Counted from the stretch's first letter, positions 9,030-18,004 are shown. The stretch: 64,000 nt of DNA from Bacillus suaedaesalsae (GCF_016890225.1 NZ_JAFELM010000030.1:62001-126000); one strand, 5' to 3'. The notes: generated by a model not told the origin, from the sequence alone. Program-made: numbers and translations.

Positions 9030-9371
9030 ATGAGAACATTTAAAAGTTTTGAGGAGTTTTGGCCATTTTATCTTAAGCAGCACAGTAAGAAATCTACAAG
9101 GAATTGGCATTTTGTTGGTACATCATGTGTATTTATTTTTCTTGTAATAGCTATGGTCACTGGTGTAGTATGGTATGTTTTTTTAGCTCCAATTGTTGCG
9201 TATTCGTTTGCGTGGATTAGTCATTTCTTTATTGAAGGAAATAAACCTGCGACGTTTGGACATCCATTTTGGTCATTGCGGGCTGATTTTAAAATGTACT
9301 ACTTAATGCTCACACGTAGGATAAATCAAGAACTGATGCATTTGCCTTTGGAAGATAAAATTGAAATGTAG
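9030..9371 (+). CDS. Mpo1-like (DUF962) membrane protein
   Basis: 113 residues with two membrane helices and the conserved histidines of the Mpo1/YGL010w family: WHFVGT near residue 27, SHFFIEGNKPATFGHPFWS near 60-80. Yeast Mpo1 is an iron-dependent 2-hydroxy fatty acid dioxygenase. A bacterial lipid-oxidation role is family-based inference. AAAAAGGGGG precedes the ATG. Confidence 0.85.
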   Translation: MRTFKSFEEFWPFYLKQHSKKSTRNWHFVGTSCVFIFLVIAMVTGVVWYVFLAPIVAYSFAWISHFFIEGNKPATFGHPFWSLRADFKMYYLMLTRRINQELMHLPLEDKIEM

Positions 9372-9480
9372 AAAACATTTCCAATAAAGATATTTACATT
9401 TTTCTCTAAATTATAAACAATAAAAGTCTATTAGACTGATAAACCGTGGCTTACTTACCACCCTCATACTATACGTTATG

Positions 9481-9526
9481 GGCCGGCCTTGTATCTCGCT
9501 AAGAAATATGAGACCGGTCTTTTTTG
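9481..9526 (+). terminator. Rho-independent terminator
   Basis: GGCCGG pairs with CCGGTC across an inner TCTC/GAGA helix, followed by TTTTTT. It ends the DUF962 transcript before the decayed transporter gene. Confidence 0.65.
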
Positions 9527-9551
9527 ATTCTTCATACTAGGAGGTTTTCAT

Positions 9552-10147
9552 ATGCCATTCATCCTAAAACAATTGCACCCGATCATTCATACGTTATTAA
9601 TTGGAACATTTTTATCTCGTATTGCTAAGTCTATGAGTCTACCGTTCCTGGCAATCTATCTTTCCAACCAGACTGAACTAAGTTCTACTGCAATTGGAAT
9701 CATTGTAGGTGTTGCCTGCTAGCGAGACTGTAACTGGAGTCATTGATGTTATTTTGATTTGGCAGAAAGATCATCCTGTTAAGCTCTATCTATACTTAGG
9801 GATTGGTGTTTATCGGTTTAGCACTTGTCCAGCATCCGAACCTGTTTTTCTTACTAAGTGTACTAAATGTTATTTGTAAAGGCTTTTTCGATCCAGTGTT
9901 TTCTGGCAGGTACGATTTTGATTGACCAACTTGCCCCCAAATTATTTACGTGGTTGTTATTACGGAGCACAGAATTTCAATGAACTCGTAAAGTTTTTAT
10001 GGCCTACATTAGGAATGACTTCGTTCACCATTCAATATCTATTTATATATCATTGCAGTGCTTCTGTTCATAAGCAACTACATCTATTGGCTGGGGGGGC
10101 GACATTGGAATAAAAAGCTTCAATATCAGTCAGCTAACACTCACTAA
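9552..10147 (+). pseudogene. Decayed MFS transporter
   Basis: ATG 9552 after AGGAGG opens a typical MFS N-terminus (TFLSRIAKSMSLPFLAIYLS) but hits TAG at 9720. Further fragments in shifted frames follow: a segment with LFFLLSVLNVICKGFFDPVF, and a C-terminal helix plus tail (YIYWLGGRHWNKKLQ) ending at 10147. Less than 600 bp remains of a gene that should be about 1.2 kb, with internal deletions and several frameshifts. It is clearly non-functional. Confidence 0.85.
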
Positions 10148-10240
10148 AATTTAGTGTAAACGTCCTATAAATTTGTCCACTATTTTCCCACTATCGTTCA
10201 TACATATAGAATAAGCCTATAAAAGCTAGGGGGAACTGCA

Positions 10241-10435
10241 ATGGATAAACAGCGTACATTCTTTTATGGTTTTATTGTTGGCGTTATTTTTATGATGTTT
10301 CCTGTACCTGGATTCACATTTTTAGGAGAAATTTTATTAATTCTTAAAGGTGTTATTCAAATTATTGGCCTTATCTTATTTGTTGTATGTAGTGTACCAC
10401 TTATCATCCATACCTACCGTGCATTAGTTAGGTAA
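10241..10435 (+). CDS. Small two-helix membrane protein
   Basis: 64 residues with two hydrophobic helices (FFYGFIVGVIFMMFPVPGF and GVIQIIGLILFVVCSVPLII) joined by a short loop. CTAGGGGG precedes ATG. A clear terminator follows. No family recognised. Confidence 0.75.
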   Translation: MDKQRTFFYGFIVGVIFMMFPVPGFTFLGEILLILKGVIQIIGLILFVVCSVPLIIHTYRALVR

Positions 10436-10437
10436 AA

Positions 10438-10462
10438 AAAGTCCCTATTGGGGCTTTTTTTC
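10438..10462 (+). terminator. Rho-independent terminator
   Basis: GTCCC-TATT-GGGGC followed by TTTTTTT, directly after the small membrane protein gene. Confidence 0.8.
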
Positions 10463-10533
10463 GCATACATATTTTCAAGCAAAATGCTCACTCTAAAAAA
10501 GCAAGTACATTCTACATAATAGGAGTGACATTT

Positions 10534-10725
10534 ATGCAAAAAAATGCAAGAGGTTATGTTCAAGATTCAGCATCTGCATTAGATAATGCAAGAGAAAGTT
10601 TACAAAATGCCCTTCAAACAGTTGAGAAGGATTCTAATCGCACAGATATTGAAGAAACATTAAATGCGGTAGAAGCTGCTCTTCAACAATGTAATCAAGC
10701 TGTTAGTGCATTAGAATCTCAATAG
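10534..10725 (+). CDS. Small coiled-coil protein, 63 aa
   Basis: Soluble, helical, acidic product (SASALDNARESLQNALQTVE, ETLNAVEAALQQCNQAVSAL) with heptad-like spacing. ATG 10534 is preferred to GTG 10525 because AGGAGTGA lies six bases ahead of it. It is flanked by its own terminator. The function is not recognised. Confidence 0.75.
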   Translation: MQKNARGYVQDSASALDNARESLQNALQTVEKDSNRTDIEETLNAVEAALQQCNQAVSALESQ

Positions 10726-10737
10726 TCATGAAAGTAG

Positions 10738-10768
10738 CCTTAAGTGTTTTAACACTTAAGGTTTTTTC
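10738..10768 (+). terminator. Rho-independent terminator
   Basis: CCTTAAGTGTT / AACACTTAAGG perfect stem followed by TTTTTT. Confidence 0.88.
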
Positions 10769-10823
10769 ACCCTCCTTTTGTCCTCTGAATATTGTATAGA
10801 GATGTTTTAAAGGAGGCGACTTT

Positions 10824-11060
10824 ATGTATTATTATCGAGAGTCATCAGCAATGCCTAGTATCCAATCTTATACAATTATGGAGCCTTTTGTCGTTCAGGC
10901 TGCGCAATCTCTTATTGGAAAAAATGCCGTAATTGAAACTGTTGGGGATAGTCTTAGGGGACGAGTGATGGACGCAAAGCCTGATCACATCGTCGTTCAA
11001 TCAGGAGACAGTACATTTTTTATTCGACTTCAAATGATTATTTCTATCATGCCAGACTAA
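10824..11060 (+). CDS. DUF2642 (YuzF-like) small barrel protein
   Basis: 78 residues. The region LIGKNAVIETVGDSLRGRVM, then DHIVVQSGDSTFFIRLQMIISI, is the DUF2642 signature and reads as a single Sm-like beta barrel. Members are common in spore formers and some are spore-coat related. AAGGAGGCGAC precedes ATG. Several other proteins of the window carry a similar barrel. Confidence 0.85.
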   Translation: MYYYRESSAMPSIQSYTIMEPFVVQAAQSLIGKNAVIETVGDSLRGRVMDAKPDHIVVQSGDSTFFIRLQMIISIMPD

Positions 11061-11110
11061 AAGAAAAGCTCAAGTTCCTAGGAAGCCACAGGCACTTGAG
11101 CTTTTCTTTT
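11061..11110. terminator. Bidirectional terminator
   Basis: AAGAAAAGCTCAAGT / ACTTGAGCTTTTCTT long stem with A-run and T-run on its two sides. Confidence 0.85.
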
Positions 11111-11186
11111 CTTCGTGTTATTAGACCTAAGGCAGGCTTGTCGCTCGAGCTAGACACTAGTCTATATAATTATTTTTAAGTAGTGG

Positions 11187-12134
11187 CTATTTAACCACTT
11201 CAGCTACCGAGTCACTTAAATAATCAGCATAATCTTCAAGCAGAGCGAGCGAACTAATATCTGTTTCAAAAAGTGGAATATAATGTCTTCTTTGACGATT
11301 GAATTCATCCTCAATTTGCACAACATATTCTTTTTCCACTTCTTTTCGCTTTCTCCAAAACTCACCGTCCACATCTTCTGAAAGAACTTTATTAATAATA
11401 ATGGTATTAACTTCAATATCATGCTTATTTAATTCCTTAATCGCCCTTGCCGTTTCTAATATTGGTAACCTTTCTGGATTTAACACGAACACATACCCTG
11501 TTTTCCGTTGATCTAATAAGTATTCTCGAACGCTAGAAAAACGCTCTTTTCTTCTTTGTAAAACTTGAAAAATAGGATCATCCACCGGTTCACCATCATT
11601 TAAAAGTTGTGTATAATTATCATTTCTCTTTTTTCGCCTCTCTAGCATTCCGTTAATCCAAACACTCATTAATTCAGGAAGGGTTAATAAACGAATTGTA
11701 TGACCGGTTGGGGCAGTGTCAAAAATGATTGTGTCATAAGCCTCTCCTTCATCTAAAATAATGGATACCATTCGATCAAATAGCGCTGCTTCCTCAGCAC
11801 CAGGTGAAGAACTAGCCGCATCAATTTGCCTGTTTACTTCATCCTTCATCGTTGGCTTTACAACACCCCGGATGTTATCTTTAACACTTTGAATATACTG
11901 TTTCGATTCTGCTTCAGGATCTATTTCGATTGCATCTAAATAATCGACTATTTTAGTAGGTTTATTTTTCAATTTCTTATGAAAAATATCTCCTATATTG
12001 TGAGCAGGATCAGTGGAAATTAATAACGTTTTCTTCTTGTTCCTAGCGTGTAACAACGCAATTGCAGCAGCACTTGTAGATTTCCCTACTCCACCCTTAC
12101 CGCCTACAAATAATATCCTTTTGTCGAGTAGCAT
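11187..12134 (-). CDS. ArsA family ATPase
   Basis: 315 residues, single-domain ArsA/Get3-type deviant Walker ATPase. The P-loop is GGKGGVGKST (residues about 10-19), switch I is STDPAHNIGD and switch II is FDTAPTGHTIRLL. No extra Cys metal site of arsenite pumps is obvious. It lies 12 bp downstream of a small Cys-Cys-ending protein and downstream of cstA. This trio suggests an ATPase acting with the CstA permease rather than arsenite resistance. That role is inference from context. Confidence 0.88.
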   Translation of the reverse strand: MLLDKRILFVGGKGGVGKSTSAAAIALLHARNKKKTLLISTDPAHNIGDIFHKKLKNKPTKIVDYLDAIEIDPEAESKQYIQSVKDNIRGVVKPTMKDEVNRQIDAASSSPGAEEAALFDRMVSIILDEGEAYDTIIFDTAPTGHTIRLLTLPELMSVWINGMLERRKKRNDNYTQLLNDGEPVDDPIFQVLQRRKERFSSVREYLLDQRKTGYVFVLNPERLPILETARAIKELNKHDIEVNTIIINKVLSEDVDGEFWRKRKEVEKEYVVQIEDEFNRQRRHYIPLFETDISSLALLEDYADYLSDSVAEVVK

Positions 12135-12146
12135 CTCTTCCTCCCC

Positions 12147-12410
12147 CTAACAACAACGAATTCCTGTGAGTGGTGATTTTTCCATCCCCATCCTTAAATG
12201 CCAATCATGAAACTTCTCTAAGATGTATGGATATAACTCGAGCGTGTAATAAAAGGCAGGATTCGATAGTCCTAGTGTTTCTGACATACATAATAGTAAA
12301 AATAAATCATCTTCATCTCTGAGCTCTCTCAAAATTTCTGTACGATGATGGACAGATAGTATTTCATCGTATAACTGTACGAGTTTCTTGAGTGTTTCTA
12401 CACCTTTCAC
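12147..12410 (-). CDS. Small protein ending in Cys-Cys (cory-CC-star-like)
   Basis: 87 residues beginning at GTG with AGGTGA ahead. It is helical and ends with LTGIRCC directly before the TAG stop. Small proteins with a terminal Cys-Cys that sit between cstA and an ArsA-like ATPase fit the cory-CC-star family. The exposed terminal di-Cys suggests a metal or thiol carrier. Function is inference; the placement between the two partners is seen directly. Confidence 0.72.
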   Translation of the reverse strand: MKGVETLKKLVQLYDEILSVHHRTEILRELRDEDDLFLLLCMSETLGLSNPAFYYTLELYPYILEKFHDWHLRMGMEKSPLTGIRCC

Positions 12411-12446
12411 CTCTTCACCTGCTTCTCTAAGGGAATATGAAAGTGA

Positions 12447-12470
12447 AAAAGGAACCTAATGAAAGGTTCC
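12447..12470 (-). terminator. Intra-cluster terminator/attenuator after cstA
   Basis: Minus-strand GGAACC-TTTCATTA-GGTTCC followed by TTTTTC, between cstA and the Cys-Cys gene. It probably lowers expression of the two downstream genes relative to cstA. Confidence 0.75.
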
Positions 12471-12478
12471 ACTTTCGA

Positions 12479-14224
12479 TTATAATGTTGTATTAATATTC
12501 GTCGGGTCATCCTTTTTCGTAAGTTCTTTAAAGGCAGTGAGGACGATCCAGATTGCAAAGACCAAAATGACACTACCGAAAATAAATAATAGTAAATTCG
12601 TCTCTGTTGCCCCATACCCTGACCATTCGAAAATGACTTGTTGAGCCATTGCCCATACTGTCATCACGAGTATGAATACCATCGGAATAAAGGTTATTAA
12701 ATAGTTTCGGCCAAGGCGCTTTAACCAAATCGAAACGAGTAATAAACTTATACCAGCTAGCAATTGATTCGACGTTCCGAATAATGGCCAGAGTAAGTAT
12801 CCACCTGATCCAAAGCCGTTTGGTCCTTTTGGTAATAAAACTAATGCTGCACTTGAGAATACAGCTACTGAAGTTGCTACATGAGTTTTTGATAATGCGT
12901 TTACTTTATATTCCTCGCCTAATTCTGCAATAATATATCTCATTAGACGAACAGATGAATCAAGTGTTGTTGCAGCAAAACTTACAACAATAACAGATAT
13001 AATGGTTCCTGCAATACCCGCTGGAATTCCAATACCTGTCGCTAATTGCGCTCCACCTTTAATAAAGTTTCCTAACCCACCACTGTTAGCAGCACTAAAG
13101 CTGCTGTAAGCTTCTTTAAACTCACCAGCATTTGCAAATAATGTTACACAAGCAATAATTGAAATTAATGCTAGGAAGCCTTCTCCAACTGCCCCTAAGT
13201 ACCCAACGAAACGCGCATCTGTTTCTTTATTTAATTGCTTTGATGAAGTACCTGATGAAACTAGACCATGGAAACCTGAAATCGCTCCACAAGCAATCGT
13301 AATAAATAATAACGGAAGCCATGATTTGTCAGCAACATCAAGATTCGTCATTGGCGCCGTGATTTCTGGACGTAAAACAAATAAACCAAGATACATAATT
13401 CCAAGTCCTACTACAAGTTGGTGAGAGTTAATATAATCTCTCGGCTGTAACAGCTTCCAAACCGGCAATACAGATGCAATATAACAGTAAACCATTAGAA
13501 TGATAATCCATACGAAGAATGCCATAGATACTCCATTTAATCCAAACAACGTCGTATTCTCCGCACCACCAAAGTAACTTACTAAATCAATCTGTAGTGC
13601 AGGTACTAAACTTGTTACAATTGCTGATCCGTACATAATAGCAAGAGCAGCTAGTGATGGAAGAAGCATTCCTCCCTTTTTCTTATAAACGGCATAACCA
13701 ATCCAAATCGCTAGTGGAATTTCAATGAATACAGGGATAACACTTGCCGGGAACTTAATAAATAGATTCGCAATAACCCAAGCAAACACCGCATTTACCA
13801 TTAATACTAAAATTAAAATGATGAATAAGAATAATAGCTTTGCTCTTTTTCCAATTAACTTATCTGCTAAGGTCCCTACTGATTGACCTTTGTTTCTTAC
13901 AGATAAGACTAGTGTACCAAAGTCATGCACTCCAGCTGCAAAAACTGTTCCTAAAACCACCCACAATAACGCTGGTAGCCATCCCCAATATACAGCTATT
14001 GCAGGACCTACAATAGGTGCAGCCCCAGCTACTGATGTAAAATGGTGCCCCCATAATACGGTTTTCTTTGTTGGAACAAAATCGGTTCCATCGGAAAATT
14101 CATGTGCCGGTGTAACAAAGTTGGGATCTAACCGAAAGATTTTTTCTGCCACAAACTTTGAATAATAACGATAACCTAATACAAATACAATAGTGCCGAT
14201 AATCGCTAACCAAATACTGTTCAT
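12479..14224 (-). CDS. cstA: Carbon starvation protein CstA family permease
   Basis: 581-residue polytopic membrane protein. Its hallmarks are DGTDFVPTKKTVLWGHHFTS and AGAAPIVGPAIAVYWGWLP near the N-terminus, and CGAISGFHGLVSSGTSSKQL in the middle. CstA proteins import peptides or pyruvate under carbon limitation. Length fits the shorter Gram-positive form rather than E. coli CstA of about 700. It is followed by a hairpin and then the Cys-Cys protein and ArsA ATPase genes. GGGGGAAATCC precedes ATG. Confidence 0.93.
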   Translation of the reverse strand: MNSIWLAIIGTIVFVLGYRYYSKFVAEKIFRLDPNFVTPAHEFSDGTDFVPTKKTVLWGHHFTSVAGAAPIVGPAIAVYWGWLPALLWVVLGTVFAAGVHDFGTLVLSVRNKGQSVGTLADKLIGKRAKLLFLFIILILVLMVNAVFAWVIANLFIKFPASVIPVFIEIPLAIWIGYAVYKKKGGMLLPSLAALAIMYGSAIVTSLVPALQIDLVSYFGGAENTTLFGLNGVSMAFFVWIIILMVYCYIASVLPVWKLLQPRDYINSHQLVVGLGIMYLGLFVLRPEITAPMTNLDVADKSWLPLLFITIACGAISGFHGLVSSGTSSKQLNKETDARFVGYLGAVGEGFLALISIIACVTLFANAGEFKEAYSSFSAANSGGLGNFIKGGAQLATGIGIPAGIAGTIISVIVVSFAATTLDSSVRLMRYIIAELGEEYKVNALSKTHVATSVAVFSSAALVLLPKGPNGFGSGGYLLWPLFGTSNQLLAGISLLLVSIWLKRLGRNYLITFIPMVFILVMTVWAMAQQVIFEWSGYGATETNLLLFIFGSVILVFAIWIVLTAFKELTKKDDPTNINTTL

Positions 14225-14557
14225 GGATTTCCCCCTTTAAATTTTATGACCTGGTAATAAATTCTACTTCTATAATGATAGTATTAATTTATGTAAGCGA
14301 TGTCAATATTATTATCTGAATTTTTAGTAAAATATTCTTGATTCAAATTAACACTTATTAGATAAAGTTGTAGAATCTATTTCGGAAGGAATTTGGTGCT
14401 TATTCATTGCCATTTTCTCTTCATTAGCAACTAAAATCTCGGGGAATTCAACAGGTGGATATTTATTAAATAGAACAACAGAATTGAATTTTATCAGAAT
14501 AGGAATTAAAAGAGATATAGAAAAACGGCCCGTGCATTTTTTAGCACAGACCGTTTT
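14225..14557. other. Gene-free stretch between cstA and lipoprotein
   Basis: Holds the cstA upstream region and the terminator at 14521-14558. A 64-codon open stretch starting after a TAA near 14350 has no start codon or ribosome binding site, and I see no recognisable family in it. Confidence 0.5.
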
Positions 14558-14558
14558 T
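14521..14558 (-). terminator. Terminator of YtkA-like lipoprotein gene
   Basis: AAAAACGG..GTGC / GCAC..CCGTTTTT hairpin with T-run on the minus strand, touching the stop codon. Confidence 0.85.
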
Positions 14559-14953
14559 TATTTTGTTACAACTACTTCTTTACTTGGCATATTATGCATA
14601 TCTCTTGCTGTTACGTGAGCGACTACAATATATGTAGCTTCATTCTCAAATGTACTTTTCACCGAATATACTCCGTCTCCTTCGTGGGAAGCTTTGATCA
14701 TCTCACCTTTATCTTGCCCAGAAGCTCTAACCTCAAAAACTACTTCGCTTGCATCTTCTACTTTTTCGTCACCTTGAGTCACTAGTGCAGTCAACATAAC
14801 TTCTTCACCTGCTTTTACGTTGTCAGGTATTTGAATTTCAACATCAATCATAACAGGTACATTTGTATGTCCAGCACCATGCTCCTCACTATCCTTCGAA
14901 CATCCTGTAAAAATTACTACAAAGAATAAAAGTAGTAAACTTAATTTTTTCAT
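14558..14953 (-). CDS. YtkA-like domain lipoprotein
   Basis: 131 residues with a lipoprotein signal (KKLSLLLLFFVVIFTGCS, Cys near residue 18), an acidic His-containing linker, and an Ig-like YtkA/FixH-type beta domain. ATG 14953 is chosen over 14995 because AAGAGGG precedes it and it gives a compact signal peptide. The HAKE-like His/Met residues (EEHGAGH, ARDMHNMP) would allow copper contact, as proposed for YtkA-domain proteins. Membrane-anchored outer-face protein. Confidence 0.82.
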   Translation of the reverse strand: MKKLSLLLLFFVVIFTGCSKDSEEHGAGHTNVPVMIDVEIQIPDNVKAGEEVMLTALVTQGDEKVEDASEVVFEVRASGQDKGEMIKASHEGDGVYSVKSTFENEATYIVVAHVTARDMHNMPSKEVVVTK

Positions 14954-15107
14954 TGTAACCCTCTTTTCACTATTTATGATTTCAATTGTTGACAAGTACC
15001 GTATACTTTATAACTCTACTAAATCATTATAATGGAAAGACTTGATTATGTTGTGAACAATTATTGAATAAAAAAGGAGAAATGCTCTCACATTCCTCCA
15101 TACATAC

Positions 15108-15893
15108 CTATATCGATTTCACCAATCCACCATCAACAAGAAATGTACTTCCTGTCATATATCCATTTCCTTCCGAAACTAAGAAAGTTACAACCTTTGC
15201 AAATTCTTCTGGCTCACCGTAACGTCCCAGCGGAATGTTTGCCTTCACCTTCTTCTCCACTTCTTCACGAGTTAAGCCACTGTTTTGCGCTGTAATGTTA
15301 TCTAATTGCACAATACGTTCGGTTGAAATTCTTCCCGGTGATACTGTATTAATTAAAATATTATATGGTGCCAATTCCTGTGCGAGTGTTTTAGCCAGCC
15401 CAACAATCCCTGTACGGAAAGTGTTTGATAATAGCAATCCTGGTATAGGTTCTTTTACAGAGGATGAGGCTATATTAATGATTCTGCCACCACGCTCCTT
15501 TAAATGAGGTAAAGACTCTCGAATGAGACGTATGTAGCTTAATAGATTTAGTTCAAAAGCACCTTGCCATTGTTCATCTGTAATAGATTCAATCGTACCA
15601 GTAGGAGGCCCTCCAGCATTATTAACAAGAACATCAATTTGACCAAACTCTTCAATTGCTTTGTTTACCAACCCTTTAATATCTTCATAGTTTGAAAGAT
15701 CTGCCACTTGAATAACAACTTTTCCTGGCCCGATTTTATTTAACTGATCTGCCACATTACGTAATTTCTCTTCATTTCTACTCGAAATCACAACATTCAT
15801 ACCTTCTCTTACAAATTGCTCGGCAATTGCCTTTCCAAGACCTTGAGAAGATGCTGCTACTAACGCTGTCTTACCTTGGAGATTTAGTTCCAT
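15108..15893 (-). CDS. Short-chain dehydrogenase-like protein with substituted active site
   Basis: 261 residues, Rossmann fold. The NAD(P) loop appears as AASSQGLGKAIA rather than TGxxxGxG, and NNAG is present (VLVNNAGG). In place of Tyr-x-x-x-Lys the aligned segment is Ser-Asn-Thr-Phe-Arg (LLLSNTFRTGIVGLAKTLAQ), so both catalytic residues are missing. This matches the BKR-like SDR subgroup known to lack a perfect cofactor motif and tetrad. ATG 15893 follows AGAGGTGAC. It may be a non-canonical reductase or binding protein. Confidence 0.85.
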   Translation of the reverse strand: MELNLQGKTALVAASSQGLGKAIAEQFVREGMNVVISSRNEEKLRNVADQLNKIGPGKVVIQVADLSNYEDIKGLVNKAIEEFGQIDVLVNNAGGPPTGTIESITDEQWQGAFELNLLSYIRLIRESLPHLKERGGRIINIASSSVKEPIPGLLLSNTFRTGIVGLAKTLAQELAPYNILINTVSPGRISTERIVQLDNITAQNSGLTREEVEKKVKANIPLGRYGEPEEFAKVVTFLVSEGNGYMTGSTFLVDGGLVKSI

Positions 15894-15927
15894 AAACGTC
15901 ACCTCTTTAGTTTTTTTATACCTATTT

Positions 15928-17319
15928 TTATTGTATGGCAACCCCGCTCTTTTTCTTCCATCTATTCTTCATTGCTTTTTCAATAAATAGAGGGTCTGCA
16001 GCATATTGCCTAATTACGTCACGTATTTCTTCAGCTAAATAAATCGGGTTTTGATTCGTGGCAAGTGATTCATACCCTGAACCACGTTGCAAGTAATCTG
16101 ACGTGGCAACTGAATACCAACGTTCATCCTCAAGTGGGTCTTCTCCAATCATTATCTCTTTTACATTCTTCCCATCATGAATAATGGTTGCTCCAGATAC
16201 ATGTAATCTCCCCACGTATTTCCCTCTAAACCCTGGGCCTCTTCCATCGGCTAAGCAAACCTGTACATCTAAAGACGCTTCAATTGCCTCTCGTAGTGCT
16301 TTCCCTTGTACTTCAATAGAAGTAGGATTTAGCGGGGATGGACAAACCTCTATCAACTTTTTATTCGATACAAAATCAAATATACCGGCATTTACAATTC
16401 CGCTATTTATTAAGCCTATATCACAATTTAATTTATCTCTTAATCCGTCTGCAATAAGATTCGTAATCGGATTTTCTTCTAAAACATCATGCCAGAGTGG
16501 CTGGTCGATTGCATATAAAGGCTTGCTTAATACTTCTATTGCCTTTTCCTTATTTACTTTCAATATCGAAACAACTTCAGTATCTGCTTGCGAATTTTTT
16601 GTAGCGATCGACTTTGAATCTAGTAGCTTTACCTTTCCATCCTTATATTCAAGCTCTAATACTCCAACGTACTCACCATAACAACCTGCACTATTTAGAA
16701 TTGTACCGTTTACAATCTTCGCTTGCTCAAAAAGCTTATGATCATGTGCTGATAAAATGACATGCACTCCTTCAAGTTCCATTGCAAGCTCTTCATCCAC
16801 TTCTGTACCTACATGATTTAAGATGATACAAATATCATATTTTCCTTTATTACTTTTAATTTCATGAGAAATCGTTTCTTTAAATGCCTTCATAAATAAA
16901 CCTAATCCGTCATTAAACTCACCCATATTTGGAGAAGCACCCGTAATTAGAATTCGTAATCCATCCTTCTCGATAATCGTGCTTGATACAACTCCCTCAA
17001 TAATTGACTTGTCCTTTTTCAATAGATTGCTACTAATAAACGGTACCTTGCTCGTCTTGGCCATGTATTCCAAAGTGTCTACACCATTAAACATTTCATT
17101 ATTCCCAATCGTCAGTGCATCATAGCCTAAACTTTCTAGTAATTCAATGGCCGCTAACCCTCGCGTACCTTGAAGCTCAATGCTTTTAAAATCAGCAAAG
17201 TCACCTCCGTCTAGCAAAATCGTAGTCTCGTCTTTTAATTGTTTGATGAGTGTCGCTGCTCTCTGGAATTGCTCATAGTTACTATGTAAATCATTTGTAT
17301 GGATAATTTTAAGTTTCAT
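15928..17319 (-). CDS. yunD: Metallophosphatase/5'-nucleotidase, YunD-like
   Basis: 463 residues. The N-terminal calcineurin-like domain has IIHTNDLHS, LLDGGDFAD, GNNEMFNG and LSAHDH metal-ligand motifs. The C-terminal 5'-nucleotidase domain (from about residue 290) has the adenine-stacking region typical of UshA relatives. No signal peptide when started at ATG 17319, which follows TGGAGGG; this matches cytoplasmic YunD of B. subtilis in length. The longer upstream reading lacks support. Confidence 0.88.
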   Translation of the reverse strand: MKLKIIHTNDLHSNYEQFQRAATLIKQLKDETTILLDGGDFADFKSIELQGTRGLAAIELLESLGYDALTIGNNEMFNGVDTLEYMAKTSKVPFISSNLLKKDKSIIEGVVSSTIIEKDGLRILITGASPNMGEFNDGLGLFMKAFKETISHEIKSNKGKYDICIILNHVGTEVDEELAMELEGVHVILSAHDHKLFEQAKIVNGTILNSAGCYGEYVGVLELEYKDGKVKLLDSKSIATKNSQADTEVVSILKVNKEKAIEVLSKPLYAIDQPLWHDVLEENPITNLIADGLRDKLNCDIGLINSGIVNAGIFDFVSNKKLIEVCPSPLNPTSIEVQGKALREAIEASLDVQVCLADGRGPGFRGKYVGRLHVSGATIIHDGKNVKEIMIGEDPLEDERWYSVATSDYLQRGSGYESLATNQNPIYLAEEIRDVIRQYAADPLFIEKAMKNRWKKKSGVAIQ

Positions 17320-17390
17320 ATAACCCTCCAAATTGGTAATAACTATAAATTCTAAATAAAGTAAAAAACTCCTTCTTCTTTTAATGATGA

Positions 17391-17419
17391 AAAAAAGACA
17401 TCCAGAACTCTGAATGCCT
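17391..17419 (-). terminator. Terminator after ResA-like gene
   Basis: GGCATTCAGA / CTGGATGTC imperfect stem followed by TTTTTTT on the minus strand. Confidence 0.75.
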
Positions 17420-17425
17420 TCAAAT

Positions 17426-18004
17426 CTAATTAACACTATTAATTAATTCATTCATCATTTCCTTATCCATCGGTCCAATAATCTTTTGTCTTATTATACC
17501 TTCGGAATCAATGATATAACTTGTTGGAATTGTAAATGCTTGATACGTATCCCCTACTTCACCAGTAATATCAAGTGGGATTGGAAACGTTAATTTATAG
17601 TCACTTATAAATTCACCGATATGATCTGTATTTTTTTCTGCAGTCGTTAAATTGACAGCTAAAACCTCCAAATTTTTGCCCTCATTACCTTCATAAAACT
17701 CCTGCATATGAGGCATTTCTGCTTTACATGGTGGACACCAGGTCGCCCAAAAGTTAAGAATCACTTTCTTTCCTTCCATCTCCGAGAGTTTAATTTTGGT
17801 TCCATCCAACGTTTGCAACTCAAAATCTGGAGCCTTCATTCCCTCCTGAACACCAACTTCAACATTACTCTCTGCTAGGACCTCTTTACTAACTTCCTGT
17901 TTTATTTTCTCAGTTTCATTTAACGTTGAGACATAGTCAAAAATCCCCCAACCTATTAACACGATCAAGCCGAAAATGACTATGATATTAACACGATTCT
18001 TCAT
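17426..18004 (-). CDS. ResA/TlpA-like membrane-anchored thioredoxin
   Basis: 192 residues: an N-terminal membrane anchor (VNIIVIFGLIVLIGWGIF), a linker, then a thioredoxin fold with NFWATWCPPCKAEMP at about residues 84-98. The WCPPCK site and the EMP tail are the ResA/TlpA hallmark. It acts on the outer face as a thiol-disulfide oxidoreductase, commonly in cytochrome c maturation or spore cortex assembly (StoA). The start overlaps the upstream membrane protein gene by 17 bp, so the two are co-translated. Confidence 0.88.
   Translation of the reverse strand: MKNRVNIIVIFGLIVLIGWGIFDYVSTLNETEKIKQEVSKEVLAESNVEVGVQEGMKAPDFELQTLDGTKIKLSEMEGKKVILNFWATWCPPCKAEMPHMQEFYEGNEGKNLEVLAVNLTTAEKNTDHIGEFISDYKLTFPIPLDITGEVGDTYQAFTIPTSYIIDSEGIIRQKIIGPMDKEMMNELINSVN

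Noticed and set aside
11187-12134. Arsenite resistance operon
   Set aside because: No arsB, arsR or arsC neighbour and no arsenite-binding Cys cluster; context is cstA.
14350-14545. Open stretch of about 64 codons on the plus strand before the YtkA-like gene
   Set aside because: No start codon or ribosome site and no recognisable family; it follows directly after a TAA and ends in a terminator of the opposite strand.
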